This document shows, piece after piece, positions 63,380-64,000 of a stretch of 64,000 nucleotides of DNA. The position numbers and the translations under genes were made by a program. The notes below the pieces were generated by a model. That model ran no database searches. It was not told where the DNA came from and was given only the letters and a program-made list of their open reading frames with translations. Numbering within the stretch: position 1 is the stretch's first letter; each line of letters starts with the position of its first letter. The stretch comes from Gentiana macrophylla (Eukaryota; Streptophyta; Magnoliopsida; Gentianales; Gentianaceae): positions 1-64,000 of the forward strand of contig JAOBSW010000307.1 of NCBI GenBank assembly GCA_026214975.1, written 5' to 3'.

Positions 63380-64000
63380 CATGAAGGTATGGAAGCACCA
63401 AGTGAAGAACAACTTCAACCAGATCTAAATTGGCTAAGAGACCATCACGAAGAACAAGTTATTGGAGATATTCAAAGCAGGAGTTAGAACGAGGAAGACA
63501 AGCTGGAGCACATGCTAACTTGCTTTCTATCACAAGTGGAACCCAAGACCATAGATGATGCAATCCAAGATGCAGATTGGATCACGACCATGCAAGAAGA
63601 ACTAAATGAATTTGAAAGAAATGAAGTGCAGGAACTTGTTGATAGACCGAGATATGGCCAACATCATTGGTGCAAAATGGGTATTCAGAACAAGATGGAT
63701 GAGCAAGGGCTGTTGTCGAGAAACAAAGTAAGGCTAGTTGCAAAAGGCTATTCTCAAGCAGAAGGAATAGATTATGATGAAACATTTGCACCAGTAGCAA
63801 GATTGGAAGCAATCAGACTCTTTCTAGCATTTGCTGCATACAAAGACTTCAAAGTCTATTAAATGGATGTCAAGAGTGCATTCCTAAATGGACTTTTGGA
63901 AGAAGAAGTTTATGTAGAACAACCTCCTGGATTTCAAATCAAAGGAAAAGAAGACAAATTATACAAACTCAAGAAGGCCCTCTATGGCCTCAAACAGGCA
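63380..64000 (+). pseudogene. Sirevirus reverse transcriptase, N-terminal part (cut by window edge)
   Basis: [20 protein letters not shown] (63552-63610) starts RVT_2. A frame slip near 63640 precedes KNKMDEQG, then [37 protein letters not shown] and a TAA at 63860-63862 (KVY stop), after which the same frame continues [22 protein letters not shown] and [10 protein letters not shown] to the last base. The catalytic YVDD box lies beyond the window. Confidence 0.88.

Larger units (their letters stand above)
51580..64000 (+). mobile_element. Sirevirus (copia) element, open at right edge, split by a nested element
   Basis: 5' LTR, tRNA-Met primer site, gag (interrupted at 53570 by a 6.66-kb insertion), zinc knuckle, protease, integrase and part of RT. 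The GPKRV motif before the protease, the GCSxHMT protease start and the 1.4-kb LTR fit the Sirevirus lineage. The element inserted into antisense ORF 2 of the Tat element. Its 3' end is outside the window. Confidence 0.88.

Overview
This window is nuclear DNA of a flowering plant, probably a eudicot. That call rests on content: plant-type Ty1/copia, Sirevirus, Tat-type Ty3/gypsy, MULE and hAT elements, MITEs and long AT-rich spacers. No intact host gene, rRNA or tRNA gene was found. Nearly everything is a mobile element, many of them nested, and almost every pol region is broken by frameshifts or stops.

Layout. 1-5670: composite copia remnant, two related reverse transcriptases joined around a reverse-oriented LTR-like block. 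6060-7715 (-): hAT-type (ZMYM1/TTF zinc finger) pseudogene. 7704-14883: MULE with about 200-bp terminal inverted repeats, a Tourist-like MITE carrying a C/A minisatellite in its left end, and a minus-strand mudrA-type transposase gene whose tail contains a tandemly amplified 72-nt exon. 14884-17766: 5'-truncated copia whose 3' LTR is split by a complete, pol-less Sirevirus-like element (17843-26725, TSD TTTAT). 26853-33836: spacer with MITEs, a degenerate minus-strand LTR element and two doubtful small ORFs. 33837-35327: second copy of the RT plus LTR-like block seen at 2364-3859. About 35700-51579: Tat-lineage gypsy element with dual RNase H and two antisense ORFs between integrase and its (unseen) 3' LTR, split by a young copia (36628-41722, TSD AAAAC). 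51580-64000: Sirevirus with gag and pol, running off the right edge, split inside gag by a non-coding 6.66-kb LTR element (53571-60228, TSD ATTGA).

Most interesting. (1) The non-coding element at 53571-60228 carries six stem-loops sharing a TGTYGG-T-rich-loop core, with compensatory changes in both outer and inner stems; with a GC-rich leader hairpin and a telo-box next to the TATA box it looks like a structured RNA that must borrow all its proteins. (2) The MULE transposase gene has a phase-0, 24-codon exon amplified as exon plus intron units about 155 bp apart. (3) Duplicated sequences throughout differ preferentially at CTG/CAG sites, often CTG to CG. That is not a deamination pattern; it may reflect base-calling error at CHG-methylated cytosines, in which case many frameshifts here are not real. 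(4) Antisense ORFs in the Tat element and an accessory ORF in the Sirevirus-like element appear to carry related plant-mobile-element domains.
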